From: Heterostelium album PN500
Lineage: Eukaryota > Evosea > Eumycetozoa > Acytosteliales > Acytosteliaceae
Direction: 5' to 3'
DNA: 64,000 bases
Assembly: GCF_000004825.1 (NCBI RefSeq)
Contig: NW_008805068.1
Span: 310,001-374,000, forward strand
Shown: positions 1 to 10,186 of the stretch, piece after piece
How positions within the stretch are numbered: the stretch's first letter is position 1
Layout: the number at the start of each line of letters is the position of its first letter
Program-made: the position numbers and the translations under genes
The notes under the pieces: model-generated
Told to the model about the DNA's origin: nothing
What the model saw: only the letters and a program-made list of their open reading frames with translations
The model's database searches: none

Positions 1-1650
1 CTGCGATTGTATCTTCATTATCCCGAGGAGAAACACTACCCGTTCCGTCAGTTCCTCCAGTTGATAATGGCGTCGCTCGACGTGCCACTCTCACACCGCA
101 ACGTGCGCGCCCTGCTCCTACAGATGGGATTCCTGATTGCGGGTGTCGAGCGTGACGAACTGAATCTCTTCACCAAGGAGACGATGGAGTGTGTCAAGCG
201 CAGTCGTTTGGAATCGATAAGCGATCCGCTCGCATCGATCCGTCGCACTCTGGAGTTGCCGGCATTCGCCATCGATTCCAACAATATCGTAGGTGCGGAG
301 GATGCCTTCTCCTTTGACTTTAACGAGTCGAATCAAGATCAAATCGTATTCTACATTCACACGCTCGATGTTGCCCGATGGATTCGTCCACACGACCAAC
401 TCTTCAAGAATGCAATGCTCACTCAATCCACTCACTACTTTGCCAACTCATCTTACCCAATGCTACCAATCGACTTTGTCAAATCGATTTCATTCAATCT
501 CACATCGAAACAGGTATTTGCAATCTCTCAGAAATTCATAGTTAGAAGAGACAACTGTGAGATCATCTCAACTGAAGTAATACCAACTAAATTAACAAAG
601 TAACTATAATTATAACTCTATTTATAACAAATTGTTAACATTCCATTTCTTAACATTAATGTTTATTTTAGTATTGCACAGTTATCTTTCCAACAAGCAA
701 ATAAACTGATATCGAATGTCGGTGAAATGGATGAGAGTAGTATGTCAGAGGGTCATTTAATATTGAAAGAGTTGACCTACATGGCGAATACAAGAAGTAC
801 AAATATGGATTTGAATATATTCGGTAGAAGAATCAGAAAGAAAAGATTGATCAACCAAAAAACAGGAGAAATTAAGAATATAGATCATCAATCCATTGAA
901 TCTGCACATATCTTGAATACTTTATTAACTTTTGCTGGTATGTTAACTAACATCTTTAATTTTTATATATAACTAACCTTAATTATAAAAGATGATGGAT
1001 ATACATCTTTCTTTAAGATGAATAAGATACCTGCTTTCTTTAAATCCGGTCACAACTATAGGATGTTTCCACTTGGCAAGTCTGTGGCAATGGCCACTAC
1101 ACCTGTGAGAAACTTTGTGCATCTGGTGTCACAGCTTCAGATCCACGAGTTTCTCTTGTCGGGCAAGCCTGCATTCCCACTGAAGGAGTTCAAGGAGTTT
1201 GGTTATGGTGTTCTGGAAGCGATTGAAACCAACGTCTATTTTAAGAAGCTGTTGTTACAAGTACATCAAATCAAGTTGATAGAAAATGACTTGTTAGACA
1301 AGCTTGCAGCTCAGCAACAACATCCAATGATACAAAGTGCAAACCAAGGAAACCGACCTAAACTATTGAAATCAAGAATGCCATTCGCTTCGAAATCGGC
1401 AGGTGTTGCATTGGGTGGTGGCGGTGTCAATACTACTAACACCGACTATATAGGTGAGCTTCAAGGTGAGATCAAAATGATTTCCAACACCGATCGTGTA
1501 GTCAACATTTACTTTAAGGATTATGACTACCAACAGAATGGAATACACATCGATCAAGTCAGATTACAACACTTCAAAGTTGGTGACATCATTAAAATGA
1601 AAGTCAAAGGTTTCGATTACAATAAAATCGAATTAATATTAGAATGGTAA
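1..1650 (+). CDS. RNB-domain (RNase II family) exoribonuclease, 5'-partial
   Basis: Three exons, <1-599, 672-937 and 992-1650, join in phase to give the last 507 residues; the start lies outside the window. The RNB domain is recognisable: the Ile-Asp opening of the metal site (codons 271-276), a VFYIHTLDVARWI strand like the family's HIADV segment, YPMLP, and near the C-terminus TTPVRNFVHL, matching the TSPxRR motif with its RNA-binding Arg kept. A beta-rich tail (about 1450-1650) looks like an S1-type RNA-binding domain. The family degrades RNA 3' to 5'. Organellar-type members (Dss1/RNR1) are the closest in feel, but I cannot assign location without the N-terminus. The acidic metal cluster is altered (see findings). 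Domain call is firm; substrate unknown. Confidence 0.8.
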
Positions 1651-1769
1651 TAAAACAAAGATTGTTACCTCAGAACTTCACTATTTTTTTTTTGAAATAA
1701 ATTCTTTTTTTTTTTGTCTTTAAATTTTGTCTATAGTATATTATAATCTTTTACTATCTATTTGAAGAA

Positions 1770-3566
1770 ATGAATAACAAAGTTATTAGTCATAGTAATA
1801 GTTTCGAATGTTCAGATCATAAAAGAATATTAGAAGCTTTGTGTTATGAGTGCAATAAGTTGTTGTGTTTTAGATGTTCAACCAATCACAACAAACAAAT
1901 AGAACATTCTAATTTCATTGATCATATTGATGATATTAGAATTGAACTTGGTCAAATATTACATAATATTAATAATAATAATGATAAAAGTAATAATGAA
2001 AATGATAATAATACTAAAGATAATGATAATAATAATAAAGATAATGATACAACAAGTACCAACTATTCAATTCATATTTCAAAGAGATTAGATGATATTT
2101 GGAATATGATGAAGTGTAAAACAGAAAACTACAATTCATTATCATCAGATGAGAAACAGATCAGCAAACACTTTGAAGAGTTGCATAAATATCTTATGAT
2201 TGAAGAACAAAAGTTAAAGAAACCAATCATCGATCATAAAGAGTTAATAATCAATCAAATAGATCATAATATTAAAGAATTAAAACATTTAATCAACATC
2301 ATCATATTAAATAATCATTTAGAAACTAATAGTAAAAATAATGATTTAGAGACGAATAGTGCAACCACATCATCATCATCTTTTCATGATGATACAACAG
2401 AGAGTTATTCAATTCCATTCATCATGAAATCAATCAATTCAAGTGAATCACTTTCAACATTCATCAAATCAAATAATGAAATGTTATTCTGCAACACCAC
2501 CTCTACAAACGAACATCCTCTCGATATTCTAATAAATTATAATAATAACAGTGATTCAATGATATTAGATTTAATCTATAAATATAATAATCAATTTAAA
2601 TCATCTTCATTCAAGAATAATGACAACAATAATGATAATGATAACAAAACCAACAATCGTAAATTAGAACTCAAACAGTTTGATTTCACTAAACTTGATC
2701 ATTTATTGAAACAATCAATCAGACCCAGCTCAAATTCAACAACTTTAAATAATAATCATAACAAACACACTTATATCTTATCAACACATCAAAATGGAGC
2801 ATCATTGATAGATTTATCCAACTCCAACATCACTGATCTTGGAACAATAAAAGACTTTGACACATATTTCATTATATCAATTCTGGCTGGAGAGTATATT
2901 TACATGTTTGGTGGTAGCGATGATCTAGGAAAATACATCAGATACTCGATAGCAGATCAATCATTTCAAGTTATTCAAGATCAGGTTTTAAATAGCAGCC
3001 TTACAGTATCAGTGTGCTATGATGGAAAAGATCATATCTATCTATATGAGGTAGGAGTCTTTGGATCTAAAAAGATCAGAATTATACGATTTAATGTAAG
3101 AACTTTACAATTTGAATTGTTTTGTGAGGAAGTAGATGACGGTGCTTCCCCTATCATTTTTTGTCACTATAATGGATTTCTATATATCCTACCAACCTAT
3201 TCATTTGCAATGACTATCATCGATATCAAAGACAAAACAACTACAAAGTGGCAATCGGGTCAAAAGTTTAAGTGGATGTCAGCATGCACCGATCACAAAG
3301 GAAATATTTATTTGCACAGCAATGACGACAAATTCATTCGATTCAACATTCAAACCAAAGAAATCAAGTACCTCAATCACTGTAATATTACAGCCAATAG
3401 GTCACTCCCAATGATTTACCACGAGATATCAGAGGTAGAGAGTTATTTTTATATCACTGGTGGAGTTTGTGGCAGTGCTCGATATTCCATCGAAAAAGAT
3501 CAATGGGAATCTATTTTAAGTGACGACAAGTTAAAAAGATATTCTTCAACTCTCTTTTTGAAATAA
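1770..3566 (+). CDS. B-box zinc finger protein with C-terminal beta-propeller-like region
   Basis: Intronless, 598 aa. A B-box-type zinc site sits at the N-terminus: C14, H17, C25, C28, C33, C36, H40, H46. A helical, Asn-rich coiled-coil-like middle follows (about residues 50-310). The C-terminal 270 residues repeat short blocks of the form GEYIYMFGG / YIRYSIADQSFQV / HIYLYEV, as in kelch-like propellers. The architecture resembles TRIM proteins without the RING, a type expanded in dictyostelids. No enzymatic role can be read; a protein-binding scaffold is inferred. It is the intact member of a tandem pair with 3948-5679. AT-rich codon use is lower in GC than that of the housekeeping genes nearby. 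Confidence 0.8.
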   Translation: MNNKVISHSNSFECSDHKRILEALCYECNKLLCFRCSTNHNKQIEHSNFIDHIDDIRIELGQILHNINNNNDKSNNENDNNTKDNDNNNKDNDTTSTNYSIHISKRLDDIWNMMKCKTENYNSLSSDEKQISKHFEELHKYLMIEEQKLKKPIIDHKELIINQIDHNIKELKHLINIIILNNHLETNSKNNDLETNSATTSSSSFHDDTTESYSIPFIMKSINSSESLSTFIKSNNEMLFCNTTSTNEHPLDILINYNNNSDSMILDLIYKYNNQFKSSSFKNNDNNNDNDNKTNNRKLELKQFDFTKLDHLLKQSIRPSSNSTTLNNNHNKHTYILSTHQNGASLIDLSNSNITDLGTIKDFDTYFIISILAGEYIYMFGGSDDLGKYIRYSIADQSFQVIQDQVLNSSLTVSVCYDGKDHIYLYEVGVFGSKKIRIIRFNVRTLQFELFCEEVDDGASPIIFCHYNGFLYILPTYSFAMTIIDIKDKTTTKWQSGQKFKWMSACTDHKGNIYLHSNDDKFIRFNIQTKEIKYLNHCNITANRSLPMIYHEISEVESYFYITGGVCGSARYSIEKDQWESILSDDKLKRYSSTLFLK

Positions 3567-3947
3567 ATAAATAAATTAAATTTATAAAAGCTTTGATCAA
3601 CTGACAATTCTTTAGTGTTTTATTTGAGTGTTTGATAAATTTCATTATAATTAATTTATTTCGATTTGATTGGATATTCTATGTTTGTGTATGAAGCGTG
3701 TTAGGTGACTTTAGTAGCAATAAGTTTCTGATGGTAATAATACTGATATTGATAAACCACAATTATCTACCTCCTACCAGAGGAAAGAAATTCGATTTAA
3801 ACCGTTTAGAACGGATAACATGTTCTTAAGATCATTGTCTAAACATATTTTTTTTTTTATACATGTAAAATCATTCTTTTTTTTATTTAATTTTTTAATC
3901 TTTGTCTATTTATAATCAGAGTAATAGTAGTAAATATCTTTGAAGAA
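3567..3947. other. Intergenic spacer between tandem B-box copies
   Basis: AT-rich, no coding potential seen. It holds the 3' flank of copy 1 and the promoter of copy 2. A CTTTAGTGTTTTA motif follows copy 1 (about 3610) and recurs after copy 2 (about 5740), so the duplicated unit includes 3' flanking DNA. T-runs followed by CTTTGTCTAT lie about 40-70 bp before the ATG in both copies. Confidence 0.6.
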
Positions 3948-5679
3948 ATGAATAATAAAGATATTAGCAACGGTTTCGAATGTTCAGCTCATAAAAGAAT
4001 ATTAGATGCTGTGTGTTATGAGTGCAATAAGTTGTTGTGTTCAAGATGTTCAACCAATCATAACAAAGAAAGAGAACACTCTAATTTCATTGATCATATT
4101 GATGATATTAGAATTGAACTTACACAAATATTAAATAATATTAATAATGTTAATAATAATAAAGATACAGCAACAACTACCAGCGATTCAAGTCATATAT
4201 CAAAGAGATTGGATGATATTTGGAATATGATGAAATGTAAAACAGAAAACTACAATTCATTATCATCAGATGAGAAACAGATCAGCAAACACTTTGAAGA
4301 GTTGCATAAATATCTTATGATTGAAGAACAAAAGTTAAAGAAACCAATCATCGATCATAAAGAGTTAATAACTCAATCAAATCGATCATAATATTAAAGA
4401 ATTAAAACATTTAATCAACATCATCATATTAAATAATCATTTAGAAACTAATAGTAATAATAATGATAGTACAACATCTACAACATCATCATCATCTTTT
4501 CATGATGATACAACAGAGAGTTATTCAATTCCATTCATCATGAAATCAATCAATTCAAGTGAGTCACTTTCAACATTCATCAAATCAAATAATGAAACGT
4601 TATTCCACACTACCTCTTCTAAAAATTCATATCTTCAAGACACTCTATTAAACTATAATAATAACAGTGATTCAATGATATTAGATTTAATCTATAAATA
4701 TAATAATCAATTTAAATCATCCTCATTCAAGAATAATAATAACAATAATGATAATGATAACAAAACCAACAATCGTAAATTAGAACTCAAACAGTTTGAT
4801 TTCACTAAACTTGATCATTTATTGAAACAATCAATCAAACTCAGTTCAAATTCAACAAGTTTAAATAATAATCACAACAAACACACTTATATCTTATCAA
4901 CACATGACGATGGAGCATCATTAATAGATTTATCGAATTACAAGATCACTGATCTTGGAGAAATCAAATATTATGATCTATATGGCACTCAATTAATTCT
5001 GGCTGGAGAGTATATTTACTTGTTTGGTGGTCTAGGAAAATTCATCAGATACTCGATAGCAGATCAATCATTTCAAGTTATTCACAATCAAGTCAATTTC
5101 AGCAGTTTTGTATCAGCGTGTTACGATGGACAAGATCATATCTATATATGTGAGGTAGTAGGATTCCCTGGAACGAAAAAGATCAGAAGATTTAATATAA
5201 GAACTTTACAATTTGAATTGTTTTGTGAGAAAGTAGATGCCAGTTCATACCAAATTATAATGTGTCACTATAACGGATTTCTATATATCATGGCAGACCG
5301 TGCATTTGAAATGACTATCTTCAACATCAAAAACAAAACATATAAAAAGTGGAAATCGGATCAAAAGTTTGTGTGGATGTCAGCATGCAACGATCACAAA
5401 GGATATATTTATTTGCACAGCAATGACGACAGATTCATTCGATTCAACATTCAAACCAAAGAAATCAAGTACCTCAATAACAATAAAAACACTATTACAA
5501 TCATTTGTAAACTACCAATGATTTACCACAAGATATCAGAGGTAGAGAGTTATATTTATATGATCGGTGGAATTTGGGGAGGTGCTCGATACTCGATCGA
5601 AAAAGATCAATGGAAATCTTTTCTAAGTGACGACAAGTTAATAAGATATTCTGCAACTATCTTTGAAATAAATAAATAA
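3948..5679 (+). pseudogene. B-box/propeller gene, second tandem copy, frameshifted
   Basis: Nearly colinear with 1770-3566 and very similar at DNA level, with the same B-box (Cys/His set intact) and the same propeller-like C-terminus. Compared with copy 1, one extra C at about 4372 moves the frame, so the first reading frame stops at 4391. The second frame is open without interruption from before 4540 to 5679. All other differences are substitutions or in-frame Asn/Thr repeat length changes. The long intact downstream frame argues for a very young lesion or an assembly error. As written it would make only a 147-aa B-box fragment, possibly with separate translation of the propeller part. Confidence 0.75.
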
Positions 5680-5967
5680 TTTAAATTTATAAATAAAGGC
5701 AGAGTAATAAATACTTTTATTATCCTACAATTATTCTTTAGTGTTTTATCACCTTAGTACTCTATAAAGTTTAATACACAATTCATGTATCTCTTTTCTA
5801 ATCGATCGAGTAAATGTCATTTGAATATTTAAAAAATAAAAAAAATAAAAAAAACAAAATCATTCCAAGATTTAATTAAAATTTTTTGTACTTTTGACGA
5901 ATCTTTAAGATAGATAGATAAATAGATTCACACTTAATAGTAGTACTAGTAGTAAAAGTGTAAAGAC

Positions 5968-7984
5968 ATGTCAGATAAACCACCATCTAAACCATCGGGT
6001 ACGATCCGATTGAAATCGGTTGAGTCTAAAGGTCTACCGACGTTAAACACAGCAAAGAAACCTGCTGGTTTGAATCGTACACCTCCAACTTCATCATCGT
6101 CATCTACCTCATTAACATCATTATCATTCTCAACAACTCCATCTACTTCCTCTTCTTCTTCTTCACATGCACAACCAACTTCAACAACATCGTCAACACC
6201 ATTGTCATCATTGTCATCTAGACTACCAACCACAACCACAACTACTACCACAACATCAAGTAGTAGTAACAGCAGTAGCAGTAGTGGTAGTACTAGACCT
6301 GCAATCAATGTAAATGTATCGAGTGGTGTCACTAGAAATCCAACTACTTCCACTACTTCAACTACAACATCAGCAGCACCAAAGTCAGCTGGACCAAGAC
6401 CACCTGTTGCACCAAACATCGTTCCAAGAGCAAAGAAAGAGTTTACTCCAAACTTGGTGAAAAGAACTAAAGTTGAGTATGAATCGTTTAGTTGTTATTT
6501 AGATAGTTAATTAGTAGTTCATTGATTCACGTGTTCGATTATTAGTTCGTTCGTTCGTTTGTTTGTTTGTTGAATCAATGAACATTTAATAAGTAAGAGA
6601 GATGTTAACTAATTAACAATCATTATAATAGGGAGAATAAAATAGATTCTATGCTACCAAGTTCAATTACAGATATTCTAAAACATTCTTTGACAACGAT
6701 TGGCACTATTTCCGATCAGAAACCAAAACATGATAGAAACAGACAGATTCGTCAAGGTATCAATCCAAGAGCTAAAAAGCATGGTACAACAACATCTGCT
6801 ATACCGAATGCTCCTTCGCTTCCACTCACTCAACTACCAGATTCATATCTAGAGAGAAATAGTCAGCAAAGTATGTTAATTACAGATCTATCTATTTATA
6901 TATTCTAACATTTATACTTTATCAATATAACATATCAAATCAAATAGGATCAGCAAATAAAGAAACAGATAAATTGAATGAAGATTTCGTTAATCAGTTA
7001 TTCCACGAGATGGAAATCGACCCGATGCAACCGAACCATCCAACACATCTTCCATTGGTAGATCCAAGAAAGGTATTAAAGGAATACTCACTTAAAGATG
7101 CAAAACTAGATATCGAAAAGAAAAAGAAAGAGATTCAAGGTAATCTAATTATAATCTAATAGAGAAAACCATAATTATATATAGATTATTAATATGTAAC
7201 AACTATCTATCCATATCTATTTACTTAACTTAACTTCTTATCTATAGAGAAAATTCAAAATGGTGAAATGTCAGATGGTTTGAGTTTAGATTCGTTGATT
7301 GAAGATTCGAATAATACATTGTTTTCAAAGCCAAAGAAGGTGGAGGAACAGGTGAAACCATTCCACAACGAAGGAATATTCCTAAATGACGACCATCTAT
7401 TTTTTATTCAACTTCCTACTTCGTTGCCATCGTCGGCAACCAGACCAGTTATGATATCCCCACTGATGCCATTGCCACCCGGTGCCAAACCACCACCTGG
7501 AATGCCTCTGCCACCCGGTGCCAAACCACCTGCTGCTACCGGTGGTACCGCACCACCTGCTGCTGCTACTAATGCAGCTAACAACAATAACCCAACAGAA
7601 CTTAACAAAACATCATTCGTACCTATGATTTATCCAGGTGATTTCTCAAACACTATGAAATCGTTACCATCTGGCAAACTAGGTACTCTCAAAATATATA
7701 AATCCGGTAAAACTATATTAACAATTGGTTCCGTTGAATATCATGTATGTATCATTAATACATTAACAAGCCTTCATCATTCAATCAATGTTTAATTAAC
7801 AACCAACAACTATAATACTTTATAATATAAATAGGTATCAGCAGGTAATAAATTAAAGTTTTTAGAAGAGATCAAGTGTATTACTCCTGATGGTCCTACT
7901 TGCTATACACTAGGTACACCTTCACAACATCTAGTAGCATCACCAATGATAAATATAGGTGCACAACAACAAGATGCAACATAA
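5968..7984 (+). CDS. rpc4: RNA polymerase III subunit RPC4 (RPC53/POLR3D)
   Basis: Five exons (5968-6476, 6632-6870, 6948-7139, 7248-7744, 7835-7984), 528 aa. The diagnostic C-terminal motif is GKLGTLKIYKSGKTILTIG followed across the last intron by GNKLKFLEEI, matching the RPC4 C-terminal domain that docks with RPC5 on the Pol III core. PRAKKEFTPNLVKR near the end of exon 1 fits the conserved N-terminal RPC4 segment. Linkers are low complexity: Ser/Thr-rich at residues 30-140 and a Pro-rich stretch with an LPPGAKPP repeat before the conserved end. The protein acts in the nucleus in termination and reinitiation on tRNA and 5S genes. All four introns keep the frame. Confidence 0.88.
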
Positions 7985-8112
7985 AATAATATAATATAAT
8001 AAAAAACAAACTAGACTATTTAATTTATATAAATATATATATATATATGTTTATGTTGATTAGTTTTATACAAGAATCTTTATTTATTTATTAATTTCTG
8101 ATTTAATTTAAT

Positions 8113-8709
8113 TTAATTTGATATCAATTTATTATATTCTGTGATAACTTTGTTCTTTGTTATTTCATAGTCACCGGTAGTATCGAAAACGACATCTGCA
8201 TATTTCTCTCTCTCCTGGTTGGTCAGTTGTGAATCGATTCGCTTGATTGCCTCTTCCTCTGAGAGACCGTTACGTGCTGACAGTCTGGAGATTGCAACCT
8301 TTCTATCGATGGAGGTAACCCATACACGATCGACAATATCGAGGAATCCAGCTTCGATCAACACCGCCGCTTCCAATACAACGACCTTCTCCTTGCGAGA
8401 CAGCGACTCTTGAAACTCTTTCTCAATCAACACTTTCATCTCTGGCCAAACGATAGAACATAGAGTATTCATATTCTGTTTGTCTGCGAATACGATCGGA
8501 CCCAGACTACGACGATCGATTTCACCGTCGGCCGCTACAATCGATTGTCCGAATGCCTCGATCAACTTTGAGTGTGCAGGTTCACCCTTTTTGTAGACGG
8601 CATGACCTATCTTGTCTGCATCTATACACTTTGCGCCCAACTCTGTTAGATATTTGAGTACTGTTGATTTACCAGATGCAATTCCTCCTGTCAATCCTAT
8701 CTTTATCAT
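8113..8709 (-). CDS. coaE: Dephospho-CoA kinase
   Basis: Intronless, 198 aa. Catalyses ATP-dependent phosphorylation of the 3'-OH of dephospho-CoA, the last step of CoA synthesis. The P-loop GGIASGKST lies at residues 8-16, followed by CIDADKIGHAVY (the conserved D-A-D substrate site) and VVLEAAVLIEAG, the usual LxPLLxE-like region. Length is typical of monofunctional bacterial-type CoaE rather than the fused animal CoA synthase. Convergent with rpc4 (128 bp between stops) and downstream of the unknown minus-strand gene at 8890-10186. Confidence 0.93.
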   Translation of the reverse strand: MIKIGLTGGIASGKSTVLKYLTELGAKCIDADKIGHAVYKKGEPAHSKLIEAFGQSIVAADGEIDRRSLGPIVFADKQNMNTLCSIVWPEMKVLIEKEFQESLSRKEKVVVLEAAVLIEAGFLDIVDRVWVTSIDRKVAISRLSARNGLSEEEAIKRIDSQLTNQEREKYADVVFDTTGDYEITKNKVITEYNKLISN

Positions 8710-8889
8710 TTTCTAGTTTATAATTACTAACTATTTAGTTTAACAAACAAATTAAAAAAAAAAAAAATCAAAATCAAACAAACTAACCAAATTTAGGCAA
8801 ACCAAATTAATCAAATCAATCGATCAAGTGTTTTAAATTAAATTTTAATTATTAAATATTTTATTATTTAAATATTTATTTTTATTTAT

Positions 8890-10186
8890 TTATGTTTTTA
8901 CACTTGCGAATATCTCTTCATAACTACTGAGATTTCTAATGAAATAATGATAGATTATAATGAGTTCATTGTAGATAACCTGTATTGTTCTCAAGGTATT
9001 GTATACACAATTATATTTTGTGTCTTCAAAAAGATCTGAATAATTAGCTATATCTTTATGTTTTTTAACCTTTTTTAATAAAAAAATGGATGTTAGTAAA
9101 TTTTAATCATTTTAATAATAATTCCCAATATGTGTATTTCGAAATTGATGATGATAAATTGGTGGGTGTGGTATGAAATTCCAAAAAGAAATGTTGAAAA
9201 CGAGTGACGGTTGCTAAATTGTGGTCATCAATGACGAGTTGGATCATTGTTTACTCTAAAAATACTTGCCTTTTGTGAAACATCTTTTCGCACATGTGAT
9301 CGCAGCTTTGCCATTCTGGAATAGAGTTTGCCACAGATTTTTTGAATTGGACTACTTGATTTTAACTGAATAATGATTAAGATATTTTATAACAATAATA
9401 AAAAGAGAATAGGAAATTAATTAATAATGATCCAAAGCCAATAAGATAAAACTGATTGAATAGATATTATTACAATTATATATGTTAAATGTGTATTGGT
9501 GTCACCTTTGGGAGGTGTTAAAAGATCCAATGGAGTTAGGGTATTAAAGGTTTCTGCAACTAAAAATCCCAATACTTTAAAAAGATATGCTTCCAATTGA
9601 TTCTGTCATTATTAAGATAAAAAAATAGATATAAGATTAGTTTGAGAATGTAATATTATTAAATTATTGTTGAAATTGTACCATTGTTGTTATTTTTTGT
9701 ATATTATTCTCTTCAAATTTTGCTATCAATCCACTCTCCATTAAATCCAAGTATAACTGTGGGTTTTCAAGAAATTTTTCTATGTTCCATGTGGTCTAAA
9801 TGAAACGAGTTATAATTGTAAGAATTAATAAACCAACTAATGTGATATGACTTTGTAGAAGCAATCTCTATTGTACAGTTCGTGACTATATGCTCATTAA
9901 CCATTGATATCTGATGTCAATCTACTTTTGTTTTTTGTTGTTATCATACCAATAGTTGAGAGAAAGTATCAATGTATGCGGGTATAATCTCTTTATAGAA
10001 TTTAAAAAAATGTTCTGATCCAATCTTTTGGTTTAATCCTTCAAAGGCAATCTCTTTCTTATACTTTTCAAATAGTTCTTCTAATTCTCTCTCTGCATCA
10101 TCTAACTCTGTTGGATTGTGTTGGTTTTCATTCTTTTTCTTTTTATGAACATGAATTCTTGCTCTGATACTCTGAAAACTAGACAT
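8890..10186 (-). CDS. Unrecognised five-exon protein, about 238 aa
   Basis: I do not recognise this family. Reading the minus strand, exons 10186-9950, 9795-9682, 9602-9506, 9354-9266 and 9069-8890 join in phase through GT..AG introns with no internal stops. The protein starts MSSFQSIRARIHVHKKKK, has an acidic helical stretch rich in Glu/Lys (residues 25-60), then mostly amphipathic helices (for example WNIEKFLENPQLYLDLM, QLEAYLFKVLGFLVAETF, IYNELIIIYHYFIRNLSS). It could be a helical adaptor or complex subunit. No signal peptide or clear membrane span. The acceptor of exon 4 (9354) was chosen because the nearer one gives an immediate stop, so this junction is the weakest. Confidence 0.6.

Noticed and set aside
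5946-6419. 157-codon minus-strand frame rich in Val, Asp and Leu
   Set aside because: It is the antisense of the Ser/Thr-rich first exon of RPC4.
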